DNA of 64,000 nucleotides from CAIJXV01 sp964497135. Its GTDB lineage: Bacteria > Verrucomicrobiota > Kiritimatiellia > CAIKKV01 > CAIJXV01. The DNA is taken from NCBI GenBank assembly GCA_964497135.1, contig CAZCDO010000001.1:7709-71708 (forward strand), written 5' to 3'. The position numbers and the translations under genes are program-made. Below, piece after piece: positions 62,019 to 64,000 of the stretch; position 1 is the stretch's first letter, and every line of letters starts with the position of its first letter. The notes beneath the pieces were generated by a model. That model ran no database searches, was not told where the DNA came from, and saw nothing but the letters and a program-made list of their open reading frames with translations.

Positions 62019-64000
62019 TTATCCACCCGGCAGGAAAAAGGCCTGGGCGTACAATTCCATGGTCGCTTCCGCGGCGCCGGTTAAGACGGCGGAGAACGGT
62101 TGCGGCCGATCCGAAGGCGGCAGGGCGATTCGCCAGGTTTGCCAGCCGGCGGGGTGTCCTCTCGATAGGGCGGGGACGGCCGGGACGGGTTGGCCTTCCC
62201 GGGTGAACGTGCCGGCAAAATAATGTCCCGGATTGCTCCGGCAAACAAGCCGGTCGGCCTGGCGAATTTCCAGCGTAATGGCGAGGAGCGCTTCGGTCGT
62301 GTTCGGTGGAATTTCGGTTTCAACCCGAATTGATTTCCTGGCGATTTCCGTTGGCTTCCGGGACGGATCATCTCCTTCGATGGCCAGCCGCAAGGCCTGC
62401 CCGGGCGGAAGCGGGGAACAGGATATTTCCAAGCGTCGGCTGGGCTCGGAGAACTGCTGGGGGAGGGGCAGTAGTTCAAACGCGCCGTTGGGACGCGGAT
62501 GCTCGGCTGCGGGAACCAATTCCAATAGGATGACCTCAAAGGGGCGGAGCGCAATCGAAATCTCGCCTGTGAAGGCATCGGTTTTCCCGGTCATTTGAGC
62601 CGGGTCGGGGTGTCGGCGAAAGAGTTGCCACTGGCGAGCGGGAGGCAGGCCCCAGCGTTCGTCGAGACACAGGGGGATGGATTGGTCCTCCCAGGTGGCA
62701 TTATGCAGGGCGATGAAGCCGCGGGTCCCATCTGAACCGCAATAGCCGTAGGGCGCCGGTTGCCAGGGGTTACCGAGGACCAGGCGGCTGTGAGCGAAGC
62801 AAGCGGCGTTTTGACGGTGGAATTCCATCAAGGCGGCCATCTGGCGGCGTTGGGGTGCATCGAGAAATTGAGGGTCAGACCACGGTTGGGCGAGTAAACT
62901 GCCCCGGGCCAGATCCATAATGAATCCTTCCGTCCAGCGGGCGGGACCGATTTCGCTGTTCCAATCCCAATGGGAGAGCCAGACGCCAAGCGAATCCTTG
63001 CCGATGGATGGCAGGTCGGCACACCACTGATTGGCCAAATCGAGTCCTTGAGTAACGCCATCGCGCGCATAGAGGGTGGGGCGGATACCGGGAGTTGCGG
63101 CCTCGATGTTCAGTCCGGGTTCGAAGAGGGTGTCGGCGTCCAACAGCCACCAGGGGGAACGGCAGCCCCAGTAGAGCATCAGAAAGACATCGGGATTTTC
63201 AGCATCCATTTCGCGGAGCATCTGCTTGACTCCGTCATGAATAGCTTCGGTGGAATAAACCCCGGGCAGATGGTCGTGGGTGATGTTATTGCAGATGGCG
63301 CGCAGGTTGTCATATTTCGCCAGGCGCACGCCATTTTCCCGGATATGATGGCGGAATGCGGTGCAGAAAAGGGTACGGATCGGGTCGGTGGCGCGGCAGG
63401 TGTAGGCGCCGCACCAGAATTTCGGGGTATAGGCGGGATTATAGGTGAACGTGCGGGCGATGGCCGGATTCTTCTGGATATGCCAACCGCTCATCGAGCT
63501 ATCGATCCAGAGGCCGGGGGACATTCCCAGGGCGAGGATCCGGTCGCGGATCGGCGCGAACCCATTTGGAAAACGGAGCGGATCGAATCCCACGAGGTCG
63601 CCGCGCTTGTCCACCCAAAAGTCGACCGAGAATAGATCGAACTGCAAGCCGGATTCTTTTTGGGCTTCAGCGAGGCGGTCCAACAGGGAATTCAGAATGG
63701 GTTCCGATTCCTCGACCCAGGAATTGCCGGATTCTTTAGAGATATCCCATCCCCCGAAAGGCTCGAAAATGGCGATGGGCTTGTCGTGTTTGCGCTGAAC
63801 CCGCCGGCACCGTCGCCGAATCATTTCTACAAAGGTTGGTTGCGCCGCGCCGGCTTTGGCGACGCCCCAGACCGTCTCCATGCCGGTGAAGGACTCGCCG
63901 GGTTGCAGGAGGTGTCCGGGGAATTGTCGCAGGCGGATTTCGCCCGCTTCGCCGGTGGACCATCCGGCGGGATCGGCCAGGCTGACAAAGGCTTCCTGGT
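62019..64000 (-). CDS. GH36-like (melibiase) glycosidase, 5' end beyond the window
   Basis: The frame is open from the end of the window (its reading continues past the ATG at 63881 as DPAGWSTGEAGEIRL) to TAA at 62019-62021; about 660 residues are visible, and the start lies outside. The barrel has LQFDLFSVDFWVD, LALGMSPGLWIDSS, NGVRLAKYDNLRAI with the nucleophile Asp, and DVFLMLYWGCRSPWWLLDAD. The C-terminal beta domain runs from FALHN-like GFIALHNATWED to the end. The order KYDN before the late aspartate is like GH36/GH27 clan enzymes. It is a second clan-D type enzyme in the window, distinct from 54182-56110 in sequence. It probably acts on alpha-galactosides. Confidence 0.75.
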   Translation of the reverse strand, partial: QEAFVSLADPAGWSTGEAGEIRLRQFPGHLLQPGESFTGMETVWGVAKAGAAQPTFVEMIRRRCRRVQRKHDKPIAIFEPFGGWDISKESGNSWVEESEPILNSLLDRLAEAQKESGLQFDLFSVDFWVDKRGDLVGFDPLRFPNGFAPIRDRILALGMSPGLWIDSSMSGWHIQKNPAIARTFTYNPAYTPKFWCGAYTCRATDPIRTLFCTAFRHHIRENGVRLAKYDNLRAICNNITHDHLPGVYSTEAIHDGVKQMLREMDAENPDVFLMLYWGCRSPWWLLDADTLFEPGLNIEAATPGIRPTLYARDGVTQGLDLANQWCADLPSIGKDSLGVWLSHWDWNSEIGPARWTEGFIMDLARGSLLAQPWSDPQFLDAPQRRQMAALMEFHRQNAACFAHSRLVLGNPWQPAPYGYCGSDGTRGFIALHNATWEDQSIPLCLDERWGLPPARQWQLFRRHPDPAQMTGKTDAFTGEISIALRPFEVILLELVPAAEHPRPNGAFELLPLPQQFSEPSRRLEISCSPLPPGQALRLAIEGDDPSRKPTEIARKSIRVETEIPPNTTEALLAITLEIRQADRLVCRSNPGHYFAGTFTREGQPVPAVPALSRGHPAGWQTWRIALPPSDRPQPFSAVLTGAAEATMELYAQAFFLPGG

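Noticed and set aside
1..64000. CRISPR arrays, rRNA, tRNA, transposase or integrase genes
   Set aside because: I saw no regularly spaced identical repeats, no rRNA-like stretch and no frame with transposase or recombinase motifs. tRNA genes could be missed without a covariance search.

Overview
The window is GC-rich, densely coded bacterial DNA. Its content is typical of the PVC group, most likely Kiritimatiellota, Lentisphaerota or a neighbouring Verrucomicrobiota lineage. The evidence is a secreted DUF2341/LamG/beta-helix giant, DUF4091 and DUF4832 proteins, OPT-like DUF6784/6785-type membrane proteins, several FAD_oxidored flavoproteins, many glycosidases without SusC/SusD, an AraC regulator and several toxin-antitoxin pairs. 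This placement is inferred from family content only.

Layout. 1-2032: the tail of a nitrilase-superfamily enzyme, a GH109-like Gfo/Idh/MocA oxidoreductase and a small membrane protein. 2033-3007: non-coding, with two nested palindromic elements and then an operator/promoter. 3008-13423 (operon A): a 2595-residue secreted beta-helix protein and an FAD oxidoreductase whose start codon directly follows the first gene's stop. 13438-14084 (minus): a VapBC-type pair. 14142-26811: a seven-gene operon of two OPT-like membrane proteins, two FtsX-type permeases (one fused to a degenerate M28 peptidase domain), two LolD-type ATPases and a PqqD-like protein. 26945-40080: a glycan-degradation run (large TIM-barrel protein, GH20, DUF4832, DUF4091, TPR protein, SGNH esterase). 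40113-41039 (minus): AraC regulator, divergent from a TIM-barrel glycosidase-like gene (41163-43217). 43242-48465 (operon B): operator, the scar of a deleted secreted-protein gene, a GH1 gene with its middle missing, an alpha/alpha-barrel protein and an FAD oxidoreductase. 56201-48502 (operon C, minus, convergent with B): operator, GH36-like galactosidase, beta-helix lipoprotein and a secreted two-domain FAD oxidoreductase. 56226-58115: broken XRE gene, interspersed repeats and a DUF4143 ATPase. 58116-60844: ABC exporter with a zinc ribbon, plus DUF1854. 61258-61867: Phd/ParE pair. 62019-64000 (minus): a GH36-like enzyme that runs off the window.

Most notable result. Three operons (A, B and C) share an AraC-type operator made of two direct half-sites (consensus TRTCAWAAAATGSA) exactly 20 bp apart. 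In A and B a -10-like hexamer lies at the identical offset of 59 nt. Each of these operons carries a secreted or glycan-active gene and ends in an FAD_oxidored gene. I read this as a co-regulated set that combines surface beta-helix or glycosidase proteins with flavin oxidoreductases. The AraC gene in the window is a candidate regulator, which is inference. The second candidate novelty is the OPT-like/FtsX/ATPase/PqqD operon.
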